Source: Zygnema cylindricum (Eukaryota > Streptophyta > Zygnematophyceae > Zygnematales > Zygnemataceae). Taken from it: a DNA stretch of 26,758 nucleotides. The stretch spans positions 12,501 through 39,258 of the forward strand of contig JBBHKE010000612.1 of NCBI GenBank assembly GCA_037447655.1. The letters are read 5' to 3'. The notes under the pieces were generated by a model that worked only from the letters and a program-made list of their open reading frames with translations, did no database searches and had not been told where the DNA came from. The position numbers were made by a program, and so were the translations under genes. Positions 10,101 through 16,783 of this stretch are shown in pieces (position 1 is the stretch's first letter; every line of letters starts with the position of its first letter).

Positions 10101-13100
10101 ACTACACCGTGTATCGCTATTAGCGTTGATGTTTTTTCCACCTTTGAATCAACTTTTCTTTGTGCACACTTGTTAAATTATCAATTCAACAAATCTAAAA
10201 AGGTAAGATTCAAACTTTCCTATTGGCTGTCTCCAAATTTGAATCCGGCACGTATGAAGAAGAAAAGTTAACTTAAATGTTGAAAAAACATTAACGCTAA
10301 CAGCGATATATGGTGTACACCGTGAATCGCTACTAAAGTTTACATCCCTAAGTCAGTGACGGTTTTATGGCTTTTGACCATAAAATAGCATTAATAATCC
10401 TAAATGCAGAAGCGACGAGAAACAGTCCACATCATCCACACCTAATTTAGAAGCATGGACATTCGCATTGACACTAAAAATTTATTTACTCTAAAAGTGA
10501 TTCCCGATGTACCAATTGCAGAGTATAACCATCTGCCTCATGTTGGATAAACTACACCGTGTATTGCTATTGGTGTTAATGTTTTTTTCGGCCTTTCAAT
10601 CAACTTTTCTCCGTGCACACATGCTGGATTATTAATTCGACGGTTGCGATAAAAAGGTACGATTCTTACCTTCCGATTGGCGGTCTTTAAATGAAATCTG
10701 GACAAGTGTACACGGAGAAAAACGGATTTAAATGGCAAAAAAAACATTGAGGCTAACAACTATGCAAGAGGTAGTAGTGCAAATTGTTTTGTTTAGGGCA
10801 ATGTTGACCAATGTGGTTATCCAAAGTGGTTATGTTCCATAAAGTAACAATCCTTGTTTCACTGAGTCGCTTCTTTCACTGAATTGCCTCGTCTTTATGT
10901 TTCAAAGTCTAACACGAAAACATTTTATTTCATTTCATGTTTTGTAGTTCAAGTTATTAACATCTTACCACATGATCGTCATAGCTATGGGTGGTTAGAA
11001 TACGAGCTGTGGTGATATGGGGCGGTGCACTTCCAAGAAAAAGCCGTTGTAAAACCGCTTGTTTCTGTGCATACAAACCAAAGTTAAATACAGTAAGTAG
11101 CTATTTGCAAAAAAACCGAGGAGAAACTACGGTTCTGATTCAGTTAACTAATTATAAAAAACAAAGCTTGTTTCTGTACATACAAACAAAAGTTAAATAC
11201 AGTAAGTAGGTATTTGTAAACTGAGGAGAAACTACGGTTCTGATCACTAATTATAAAAAACAAAGCTTGGTTCTATTCAGATAAACAAAGGTCAAATAAA
11301 GTAAAGAGCAATTTTCTAAAACTGGCCAATGAGAAAATATGGTTCAAATCAGTTACTTGGTTATAAAAAAAGGTTAAGGAGAAATGCGAGCCTGTTTCTG
11401 TTCATACAAACAAAAGTTAAATCCAGTAAGTAGCTATTTCCAAGACAAAGGATGAGAAACCACAGTTTAAATCCAGTTAACTGATTGTAAAAAAACGGTT
11501 AATGAGAAAAGAAAGTTTGTTTCTGTTAATACAAGCAAATGTAAGAACCGGTAAGTAATCAATTAAAGCAAACATCTGGTTGATGAGAAACCATGGTTCA
11601 AATCTGGTTTAAAAAAAAAAGGAAAAGGACAGTTAACTGATTATAAAACAAATGGCTATTGAGGAATGCAAACTTGGTTCTTTTATACGCAGAAACGTTT
11701 AAACGTTTAAAAAAGTAAGTAACGATTTGGAAAAAAATGATGCGAAACCACGGTTCAAATCCAGTCAACTGACCATAAAAAAGGGGCTAATGAGAAAAGA
11801 ACGTTTGTTTTTGTTCACACGATTAAAAGTTAAATACTGTCAATAGCTATTCGCAAAGAACTCGTTAACAAGAAAACATGGTTCAAATCCAGTCAACTGA
11901 CTATTAAAATAAAAGGCTAATGAAAAATAGAAAACAAGAGAAGAGGTCAGCAATAACATATACTTGCAAAACGTTTTTCGCACAATTCACAACCAGAAAT
12001 AAATGGATAACAGTTGAGAACCTCAGTATCTTTTCTGTTATCCTCCACATAATTGCCATCTTTCGACTAACCTTCCTCTATATAAATACCATTCTCTGTA
12101 TTCTACAGGAATGAATTGTGTGTTGGGATCAATTTTTTAAAGAGAGAATATAAACAGCAATTTTGTCTAAAAATTTATGAAGTGCTTGTGGTTTTGTATT
12201 CCAAGTCGACCAAAAAGAAAAAAAAAAGAAAAACAGAAACTGATAGATAATACAACCAGATAGTACTAAATTTCAAATCACTTCCACAAACCATTCAGAA
12301 AGAAAAGCAGATTTCAATCACTTAGTCATTTTTGGACATTCCTGATTATACTGTCAACAATCCAGCCATATTATCGGTTTTTTCCTAAGATTATTTCCCT
12401 TTAGAGACGATAACTTAAAAAACTCCCCCTCTCCCAATCCCTCTCAGCGATATTATGTACATACATGCTACACATCATCTAAAAACAAAAAGATGTATTC
12501 ATTCCCAAACAATGGTTCCAATTCCTGTCCAAACTACAGACTGAGTCCTTGACAACAATCAACTTTTGCCTTTCTGGTGAGGAGCATCTGCAATGAAAGC
12601 CCTTCAAATACTGATTCACATTATTATACATTTATATGGTGCTCCGTTTGGGAACAAAAGCATCAAAAATTTGATACAGCAGAAACAAAATATTTTAAGT
12701 TTTCTCCACGTACCACTTGTCGAGGTTTGTACTTGTCGAAAAACCATGGCGCCAGAGCCGGTAAAATCACTTGCGACAAAATATTTTCGAGAAACGCGGG
12801 CCAAACGCGTTCAAGAACTCCGTTAAGCCACCGAACAGTCTCACTGTCTGTCATTGGTTTCCGTTGGGAGGCAGTTTTTCGTTCTTCATGACGTATGCGA
12901 TGAATCATTTCAATTCTTTGCCTCTTTGCAATCTGCAAGCAAAACAGGTTAAGGTTTTCAGATACTAACAAGCAAAAGGAATCAGGGTTTCGGATACAAC
13001 TAAGGAAACAGTTGGTATATTGTAATACTAGAACCATTGATTTAGACGCCTGGATTTGAAACGAAATATAAATGTATGAATGAAATGGTACTATTACATA

Positions 13101-14321
13101 TAGTCAAAGTGGAGAAAAGTCAGAATGGAGAAAGAATCAATAAAAAACTAATATGTCATAAAAAGGATATTTACTTTATGAACATGTTAATAGCTTACAA
13201 GAAGAAATCGACATCTATCCACAACAATTTATGTTGGCGTGATCGATGATACAGTATTGAAATCAAATGTATGTTTTAATACCAAACCAACCATCAGTTA
13301 TATGCACGCATACACATTATACAGATATTATTAATATACAAAATTATTAAAACTATTACATATTTAATATACCGATATTATTGTGGTTCATGTCTTAATA
13401 ATAAAAGACGGAAACAAAAGCCTGGAATGCTTTGTCGTTTTCTGCCATAAATAGTATGATCTGGAACCGTATTTCAATTTATCCATAGAGTCTTAAATAC
13501 TTTTATATACTTATTATCATTTGAATTTGTCTCTCATTCTTACAGGCAAAGTATTTGTAACCTCCCCGCCCCCCCCCCCCCCCCCCCCTCCCCCCCCCCT
13601 CCTTCCATCTCCCTGATAAAAACAAGAAAAAAAATAGTTGTTCTTTCCAGTTCAAAACTGACTGAAAACAATAATAATAAAAAAATGGGGGCCACCACTT
13701 TTCCGTAATTAGTGTGGACAAACTGAAAATGTGGATGAGATCAGATCGCACGCCCACGTTATTTCTTGAACGCAAAAAAAATAAAAAATACCAATAATAA
13801 TAATAATACTTCATGATAAACAGATTCTCAACTGGCTGCTTGTTGTCTAGTCTTTCAGAGGAGCCTGTCAGATCTGACTTGAGGGACATTCCCACTCTTC
13901 TGATCATTTTGAGCGCCGACCTCCTTATCACATTTCCAATTGTTCTTCCATTCTTTTCCTCTTCTTCCTTTCTGATACATCCTTTCCTTCCTTCCATCCT
14001 TTCCTTCTTCCTTTGCATTTTCCTTCCTTCTCCCTCCTCCTCCCCCTCCCTCCCTCCCGCCCTCCCTCCCCCCCTCCCTCCCTCCCTCACCTCCCAGAGG
14101 TACAGTATTGCTGGTACAAATACAGCTCCCAAGCTCCAGCCATGGCTTCCTGCCATCCAGCAGACGGCGACAACGAGGGAGCAGTGGAACACCATCGGCC
14201 AATCGCAGAAGCTTCGCAGCTTCCTCGAAAATTCCTCGACGACAGCTGTCTTCATCCCTTCAACCCTATCCAGAGATCTCAGAATCGGTGCCGATTCCCA
14301 CCATACTGGATCGGTAGGCAT
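1..14321 (-). CDS. NTMC2T6: NTMC2 type 6-like SMP/C2-domain membrane tethering protein, 9 exons, 3' end outside window
   Basis: Joined exons are 14321-14091, 12932-12714, 11064-10969, 9042-8911, 8088-7936, 5118-4977, 3442-3350, 2639-2456 and 1147-1. They total 2397 nt or 799 codons, with phase preserved at all eight GT-AG junctions and no stop. Residues 41-76 are hydrophobic (ER anchor, possibly a hairpin). About 105-305 form an SMP domain, which in this family binds and moves glycerolipids between membranes; a typical motif is LPGIAGWL followed by DKML. About 334-455 form a C2 domain with candidate Ca2+-binding Asp353, Asp359, Asp407, Asp409 and Asp414. Residues 456-799 are a low-complexity Ser/Pro/Lys/Glu-rich tail, as expected for plant NTMC2T6 proteins. 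Family assignment rests on remembered similarity to Arabidopsis NTMC2 proteins, not on a search. The start at 14321 is the first Met of the open frame; Met23 is an alternative. The expected role is an ER-plasma membrane contact-site tether. The stop codon lies beyond position 1. Confidence 0.9.
1259..1481. mobile_element. Foldback MITE copy 1 (223 bp)
   Basis: Starts CTACACCGCTAATCG and ends CGATTAGCGGTGTAG. Each half is nearly the reverse complement of the other, including TGTGCACGAAGAAAAGATGT, giving an arm of about 110 bp. No target-site duplication could be settled. Confidence 0.85.
2030..2439. mobile_element. Composite second-family MITE, probably nested
   Basis: Outer ends CTACACC...CGCTATTAGAG and CTCTAATAGCG...GTGTAG match the other MITEs. 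Inside, CTACACTAAATTATG (2092) is perfectly inverted as CATAATTTAGTGTAG (ending 2375), suggesting a 284-bp element inserted in, or forming the core of, the outer one. Confidence 0.65.
2456..2639 (-). CDS. NTMC2T6: Exon 8: C2 domain core
   Basis: One hundred eighty-four nt (2 + 180 + 2). It encodes FSDPFVKGALG, then KRKTLSPQWFEEF, then VRDKDTFKCDELG: the classic C2 SDP(F/Y)VK, LSPxWxEEF and (R)DxD motifs. The acceptor is TTTTGCAG|GA. The donor CTCGG|GTGCGT is non-optimal but is confirmed because GG plus G of exon 9 restores Gly417 and C2 collinearity. A MITE end lies 16 nt beyond it (2439). Confidence 0.9.
2640..3349 (-). other. Intron 7
   Basis: AT-rich. An imperfect direct repeat of about 55-60 bp on the theme 'acaaggggtaagtagaaaa' occurs twice near 3190-3310. 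No other element seen. Confidence 0.78.
3350..3442 (-). CDS. NTMC2T6: Exon 7: C2 domain first strands
   Basis: Ninety-three nt (2 + 90 + 1), encoding ADFFQVKEMESCAEVLIEI through KAADANG. The acceptor is AAACAG|CT and the donor is AATG|GTAAGC. AEVLIEILEG is the first C2 strand, and AAD in loop 1 supplies a candidate calcium ligand (Asp353). Confidence 0.87.
4190..4685. repeat. Degenerate A-rich repeat tract
   Basis: Oligo-A interrupted by 'cct', 'ccc' and 'ctc', with a recurring 'tgac(a)a..aaagtctc' theme roughly every 120-130 bp. It looks like an older, decayed part of the neighbouring minisatellite. Confidence 0.55.
4686..4940. repeat. A/C minisatellite, alternating 16- and 17-bp units
   Basis: CCAAAACCACAAAACT (16) and CCAAAACCACCAAAACT (17) alternate through the central part, a 33-bp higher-order unit. 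The transcript strand is G/T-rich (GGAGTTTTGGTGGTTTTG). The array ends about 35 bp from the exon 6 donor. Overlapping frames of about 90 aa on both strands are repeat artefacts. Confidence 0.9.
4977..5118 (-). CDS. NTMC2T6: Exon 6: SMP end and Gln/Ser/Pro linker
   Basis: Forty-seven codons plus 1 nt, starting DKMLVTALEKSMVEPNMLVV. The acceptor is CGTGACAG|GAC and the donor is CCTG|GTACAG. The V-EPNMLVVD motif closes the SMP domain. The last 17 or so residues (SSPSGAPQQSQQ then STPDP) are a flexible linker to the C2 domain. The true frame is not the longest open frame over these bases. Confidence 0.88.
5222..5350. repeat. Decayed relative of the 42-bp palindrome array
   Basis: GTGACAAATGTCAC at 5228 and GTGACATTTGTCAC at 5270 are again 42 bp apart. 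Weaker copies (gtgatgtttgttac at 5299, atgatcag near 5341) follow, with the same 'cacaaag'/'ctttctcg' spacers. It lies about 110 bp from the exon 6 acceptor. Confidence 0.8.
5503..5576. repeat. (AAAAC)n / (GAAAC)n microsatellite
   Basis: Pentanucleotide AAAAC units with scattered A-to-G changes over about 70 bp in intron 5. Confidence 0.9.
6070..6095. repeat. Perfect 11-bp hairpin
   Basis: CATGTTTAAAC, loop TGTT, GTTTAAACATG inside intron 5. No tract of T follows on the transcript strand, so no terminator role is implied. Confidence 0.6.
6469..6691. mobile_element. Foldback MITE copy 2 (223 bp)
   Basis: Starts GTACACCGTGAATCAC and ends TAGCGATACACGGTGTAG, same length and interior (TCTCCGTACACACTT, inverted GTGTGTACGGGGAAAAG) as the other copies. 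A 67-aa frame inside it is not a gene. Confidence 0.85.
7020..7395. repeat. 42-bp tandem array of GTGACATCTGTCAC palindromes
   Basis: The imperfect palindrome GTGACA-TC-TGTCAC begins at 7025, 7067, 7109, 7151, 7187, 7229, 7271 (first base changed) and 7313. Spacing is 42, 42, 42, 36, 42, 42, 42. Two spacer types largely alternate, giving an 84-bp dimer. A broken copy follows at about 7350 and a GTGACGTCCCACATCACGTC end at 7385. Confidence 0.92.
7936..8088 (-). CDS. NTMC2T6: Exon 5: SMP domain, most conserved part
   Basis: Fifty-one codons starting VLLGMKFLPEWPFI and ending DVAELPGIAGWL, acceptor TTCTTGTCAG|GTT, donor TTG|GTAAGT, phase 0. The sequence WPFI-R-R-CF followed by V-PI---G-DV--LPGIAGWL is the clearest family signature in the window. 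Confidence 0.93.
8089..8910 (-). other. Intron 4
   Basis: Carries one foldback MITE (8179-8402), ending 91 bp from the exon 5 acceptor. The section 8403-8910 has no recognised feature. Confidence 0.82.
8179..8402. mobile_element. Foldback MITE copy 3 (224 bp)
   Basis: Starts CAGCACCGCTAATCGTTATT and ends AACGATTAACGGTGTAG. It is very similar to copy 1, including the acceptor-like and GAAAAGATGTTTTAAGTGG segments. Confidence 0.85.
8911..9042 (-). CDS. NTMC2T6: Exon 4: SMP domain middle
   Basis: Forty-four codons from VLEMAGEFVASQDMYA to VIIEGK, acceptor TTCTTGCAG|GTT, donor AAG|GTGAGA, phase 0. The D-M-x-A-(I/V) motif and the terminal EGK that joins VLLG of exon 5 match the SMP core of plant NTMC2 proteins. 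Confidence 0.9.
9134..9440. repeat. 14-15-bp tandem array (TTTTTCAAGACTTC)n
   Basis: About 20 imperfect copies of TTTTTCAAGACTTC(C) over 300 bp, ending about 90 bp upstream (in transcript sense) of exon 4. The transcript strand reads GAAGTCTTGAAAAA. Short frames here are by-products of the repeat. Confidence 0.9.
9504..9790. repeat. Imperfect roughly 120-bp tandem repeat, three units
   Basis: Units begin near 9504, 9627 and 9707. They share 'ttagccataatg', 'acacagacaatcaagaacag' and 'aataaatacaat'-like blocks, with indels between them. Confidence 0.6.
10102..10318. mobile_element. Foldback MITE copy 4 (217 bp)
   Basis: Starts CTACACCGTGTATCGCTATT and ends AACAGCGATATATGGTGTAC. Its right end is fused to the left end of the next element (10316). 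Confidence 0.82.
10316..10516. mobile_element. Second-family MITE sharing the same termini
   Basis: Left end TACACCGTGAATCGCTACT, right end AAAGTGATTCCCGATGTA. The interior (TTTTATGG...CCATAAAATAGCATTAATA) differs from the 223-bp family and resembles the elements at 2030-2439 and 15119-15259. Confidence 0.6.
10552..10774. mobile_element. Foldback MITE copy 5 (223 bp)
   Basis: Starts CTACACCGTGTATTGCTATT; the right end has decayed to CTATGCAAGAGGTAG. Interior arms (CTCCGTGCACACATG and GTGTACACGGAGAAAAAC) are conserved. Confidence 0.82.
10969..11064 (-). CDS. NTMC2T6: Exon 3: SMP domain strand segment
   Basis: Thirty-two codons starting KQAVLQRLFLGSAPP and ending SYDDHV, between acceptor TATGCACAG|AAACAAG and donor GTG|GTAAGA, phase 0 on both sides. 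The L-x-LGxxPP pattern is typical of this SMP family. It has no start codon, so it appears in no ATG-initiated frame. The acceptor is copied repeatedly in the adjoining intron (see the array at 11057-11930). Confidence 0.88.
11057..11930. repeat. Tandem array of 99-157-bp units, each carrying a copy of the exon 3 acceptor
   Basis: Seven diverged units. Each has a core like 'cttgtttctgtacatacaaa' followed by 'gttaaatacagtaagtag', 'ggttcaaatccagttaactga' and 'ttataaaaaa'. Positions equivalent to the exon 3 acceptor fall at 11064 (real), 11173, 11272, 11397, 11522, 11679 and 11810. In transcript sense the core reads YAG|AAACAAG; the AG is kept in the first six and lost in the seventh. Confidence 0.85.
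11065..12713 (-). other. Intron 2
   Basis: Contains the acceptor-copy tandem array at 11057-11930. The remainder, 11931-12713, is AT-rich with no repeat or gene that I recognise. Confidence 0.82.
12714..12932 (-). CDS. NTMC2T6: Exon 2: juxtamembrane helix and SMP start
   Basis: Seventy-three codons from IAKRQRIEM to KYKPRQV. The acceptor is TTGCTTGCAG|ATT and the donor is GTG|GTACGT. It contains a basic HEERK segment followed by SETVRWLN and PWFFDKYKP, the characteristic entry to the plant NTMC2 SMP domain. A second possible donor 3 nt upstream (CAA|GTGGTA) would remove one valine; spacing in the family favours the chosen site. Confidence 0.9.
13561..13605. repeat. Poly-C/poly-G tract
   Basis: Almost uninterrupted C on the plus strand with single T interruptions, so near-pure G in the transcript strand of intron 1. 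Exact length may be an assembly or sequencing estimate. Confidence 0.85.
14034..14090 (-). repeat. GGGA-repeat, G-quadruplex-type tract at the intron 1 donor
   Basis: On the transcript strand the intron starts GTGAGGGAGGGAGGGAGGGG and continues with at least five further runs of three or more G. This satisfies the G3+N1-7 pattern several times over, directly against the exon 1 5' splice site. Confidence 0.85.
14091..14321 (-). CDS. NTMC2T6: Exon 1: N-terminus and membrane anchor
   Basis: Seventy-seven codons starting MPTDPVWW and ending ILYLWE. Two hydrophobic runs (about residues 43-57 and 62-76) suggest a membrane anchor or hairpin. The donor is GAG|GTGAGG, phase 0. Met23 (MKTAVVEEF) could be the true start; no homologue comparison was possible to decide. 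Confidence 0.82.
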
Positions 14322-14580
14322 TTTTATTAGGTTTATTCAGCTTTTGTACGAGTATTTTAACGTTTTTTTGAGTTTTTTTTTAGTTTTTTTTTGAGTGTTT
14401 TTGAGTTTTTTTTTTAGTGTTTTGAGTTTTTTTCGATTTTTTTAGAGTTGATAGGATTTTTATAATTATTGTAAAGATCGCTAAAGTTTTTTAGAGTTTT
14501 GAGGAGTTTTTTAAGAGTTTTTTTTAGAGTTTTTCGAGGTTTTTTTAGGTTTATTTTAGGGTTTTTTTACGCGGGAAATG
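14322..14580. promoter_or_regulatory. T-rich (A-rich in transcript sense) presumed 5' UTR / core promoter of the NTMC2T6-like gene
   Basis: Plus strand is T8-T10 runs separated by 'gag', 'tag' and 'cg'. In transcript sense it is A-rich up to the start codon, ending CTAATAAAAATG. No convincing TATA box or start site can be fixed by eye. Confidence 0.4.
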
Positions 14581-14732
14581 AGCATAGAACTCCGAGGAGA
14601 AAAGGAGACGTTTGGAGACGTTTGGAGACGTTTGAAACTTTTGTCGTTTGTAGTTTGAACGTGTGGTTTCTTTCCAGGTTCGGGATACGTGAAATAGCAT
14701 GGATTTTGTCTTCCGGAAATTATGGTTTGTTC

Positions 14733-14742
14733 GCCACGTGGC
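14733..14742. promoter_or_regulatory. Palindromic G-box / ABRE, GCCACGTGGC
   Basis: A perfect 10-bp palindrome about 410 bp upstream of the NTMC2T6-like start codon. CACGTGGC is the plant ABRE core bound by bZIP factors and the G-box bound by bHLH/bZIP. Function is inferred from motif and position only. Confidence 0.5.
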
Positions 14743-14771
14743 AATAAGGGGAATCGAAAGTTTGTTTCGCC

Positions 14772-14796
14772 GACACAGCCTCGAAGATGCTGTGTC
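14772..14796. repeat. Perfect 8-bp hairpin
   Basis: GACACAGC, loop CTCGAAGAT, GCTGTGTC. Confidence 0.6.
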
Positions 14797-14811
14797 AGGT
14801 ATAATAGTTTC

Positions 14812-14850
14812 GTACAGGACTAGTACGGTACGGTCCTGTACCGTACCCGT
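14812..14850. repeat. GTAC-rich inverted repeats
   Basis: GTACAGGAC and GTCCTGTAC are perfectly inverted around TAGTACGGTACG; five GTAC cores fall within 35 bp. GTAC is the core bound by plant SBP/SPL proteins; binding here is speculative. Confidence 0.6.
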
Positions 14851-15118
14851 AGCAATCTATATTCTAGAAGGGAGCTGCTACGCGGGCACCAAAAAACTGC
14901 CAACTGGAATACCCAAAAATCAACGCCGTACACAAATGTTTTCTTTCAGGAGACCTACTAGGGTTTGAAAAATTGAAACCCCGTAAAAAATTATGCGACG
15001 GCCGCTATAATAATACGCGTATATAATAGGGTTTTACCGAATATAGCGTTTGCAAGTGTTTTCGCACTTCTGATCTACGATTAGTGAATTGTTAATGGTA
15101 GTAAGTTGTTAAGTTTAG

Positions 15119-15259
15119 CTACCCTAAATAAAATCTAATTGCGTGGCTCATTTTAGGCCACTTATCTAGATTGTGTTATTAACACCAGTCATGATTTTAT
15201 GTCTAGAAAAACCGCACTAATTTAGTATTAATAGCTATAACAGCGATTGGGAGGTGTAG
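15119..15259. mobile_element. Second-family MITE, short copy
   Basis: Starts CTACCCTAAATAAAATC and ends ATAACAGCGATTGGGAGGTGTAG-type sequence. It shares 'catgattttatg' and 'tagtattaatag' with the 10316 and 2030 elements. Confidence 0.5.
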
Positions 15260-16079
15260 AGCATACCATAATAGATTAGACCTATAGAACTGTACGTCTT
15301 TGCTGTAACTAAAAATAGACGCGAGGAGCTATTTTCGCCCTTTTTTTTTTTTTTTTTGCTATTTTCTCCTTTTTGCACCCTATAATCGTGACCATACAAA
15401 AAATTTATGTGCCAAGAACGGAAACGTTTCAAGAAGTGTACTTTTCATTTGAAAAGGGAACAATGAAAAATGTCGGTGTACGTACGTAGAGTAACCGAAT
15501 AAGCCACAGAAAGACAAAACGACAAGATTTGAATGAGCTTTCTATGATTCTATCCGTGTTGACGGTGTCGAACTGTCGATAAATACAAATCCGTACGTGT
15601 GACAGCCTTTCAAAAGATGCCACGTCTAGTTTAGGCATGACCACCTTTGAAATATTGCCACGATTAGGCATGAGGTTGTCCAAAACCACAAAAAAATCAT
15701 TGAATGACGTTTTGTCTTTTTAAGCTCTATATAGTAAATTTGCGTACGATCACCGACAATTTTCCTTGTTCGCTACAGTACTGTACTGTACAAGTACAAT
15801 TGCAACTGGAATCGCAGAAATTGCATCAAATCAAAATTACCATAGGCATCAGATGATATTTTTTTCGTACGTACGACACAAAAAAGTACATCTACGTACA
15901 TAATAGTACAAAGAGGCAAAAACAGCAAATCACAGAAGGCGAAAATACTCAAAATAGTTCCCACCAACATATAAGAAGATTTTATTTATCAAAATCGCGA
16001 TGGTTAAAACAGGAAAAATGCAAAGCAAGATGCGCTTTGCTGTGACACGAGACCAAGCTTGACTTTCCATTTAAAACTT
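15260..16079. other. Intergenic, no gene recognised
   Basis: AT-rich with repeated GTAC/CGTACG motifs (for example 15779-15800 and 15866-15910). Short open frames of 65-86 codons show no recognisable domain. Confidence 0.6.
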
Positions 16080-16500
16080 TGAACTTGCCATTCCGTACGT
16101 AAAACCTACTGGAAGTTGCTGAGCTGTACTTTACCAGCCAAAGAATCGACGTTCTTTTTGTAAGATACCATTCCTTGCAAGTTGCGGCAGTTTCGCTGTC
16201 AGCTCCAGGGGCGCCGACAATGTCCGATGCGCCGCCACTCTGGCGGTCGGCGCGTGTCTCATTGTAGATGGATGCAGCTACTGTGATCTTGTCGCCTTTC
16301 GAAGATCGGATACGTGGAACTCTTGCGGTAACTCATTCGTAGCTACAGTCCAGTCCAGCCAAGGCGAATGGTAATAATGCGCCACATAGCGACAAGTGAA
16401 AGAGTAGTCGAAAGTCCGAAACGGCGAAACAAGTCCGTCAATCGCCGTACATCTTGCTCAGGTACGGTACGGTAGGATTGGGTGTTTTACGCTAGCCCCG
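15985..16500 (-). other. GC- and CpG-rich island with an unassigned open frame
   Basis: The block about 16190-16480 is clearly more GC- and CpG-rich than its surroundings. On the minus strand a frame runs open from about 16340 to a TAA near 15985 (about 115 codons, including KGDKITVAASIYNETRADRQ). It has no early Met. I recognise no domain. It could be an internal or last exon, a pseudogene, or a CpG-rich regulatory island. Confidence 0.3.
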
Positions 16501-16783
16501 TCAGACCTAAGCGTCGGCGTAAATCTCTCTGGCGGTCACATCAGCATTTCACGGTGCAGGTGACATGTAAATTGCCGTAATGTTGGGCATCGGTTAAAAT
16601 CATATCGCGATAACTTCGATATTTTAAATATCGATTATCAATCGGTAAGAGGCCTCGATATATCGCACAGGGACCAACATATTTTACCGCGATATATTTG
16701 GTACAAGGTGGATGTCCGTACATATCCAGTACGGAATATCGTATGGAAAATCGAACGTAAATTCTTTTGCTCCCCCCACACCA

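Larger units (their letters stand above)
9043..10968 (-). other. Intron 3
   Basis: Carries two 220-bp foldback MITEs (10102-10318, 10552-10774) with a second-family element between them (10316-10516), a roughly 120-bp imperfect triplication (9504-9790) and a 14-bp array (9134-9440). The section 9800-10100 holds nothing recognised. Confidence 0.82.
12933..14090 (-). other. Intron 1
   Basis: Donor GTGAGG at 14090, acceptor TTGCTTGCAG. It begins with a GGGA-rich block (14034-14090), holds a second G-run on the transcript strand (13561-13605), and is otherwise AT-rich (for example 13240-13500). No coding segment recognised. Confidence 0.82.

Noticed and set aside
11750-11890. GGTTCAAATCC, identical to a tRNA B-box, twice in the acceptor array
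   Set aside because: No A-box or cloverleaf nearby and the word varies in other units; likely chance.
12577-12891. Plus-strand frames of 104 and 77 codons
   Set aside because: Antisense to exon 2 and its intron edge; no domain of their own.
13503-14084. C-terminal 190 residues of the 272-codon frame that begins at 14321
   Set aside because: Read-through of intron 1 beyond the GTGAGG donor, into poly-G and AT-rich DNA; only the first 77 codons are exon 1.
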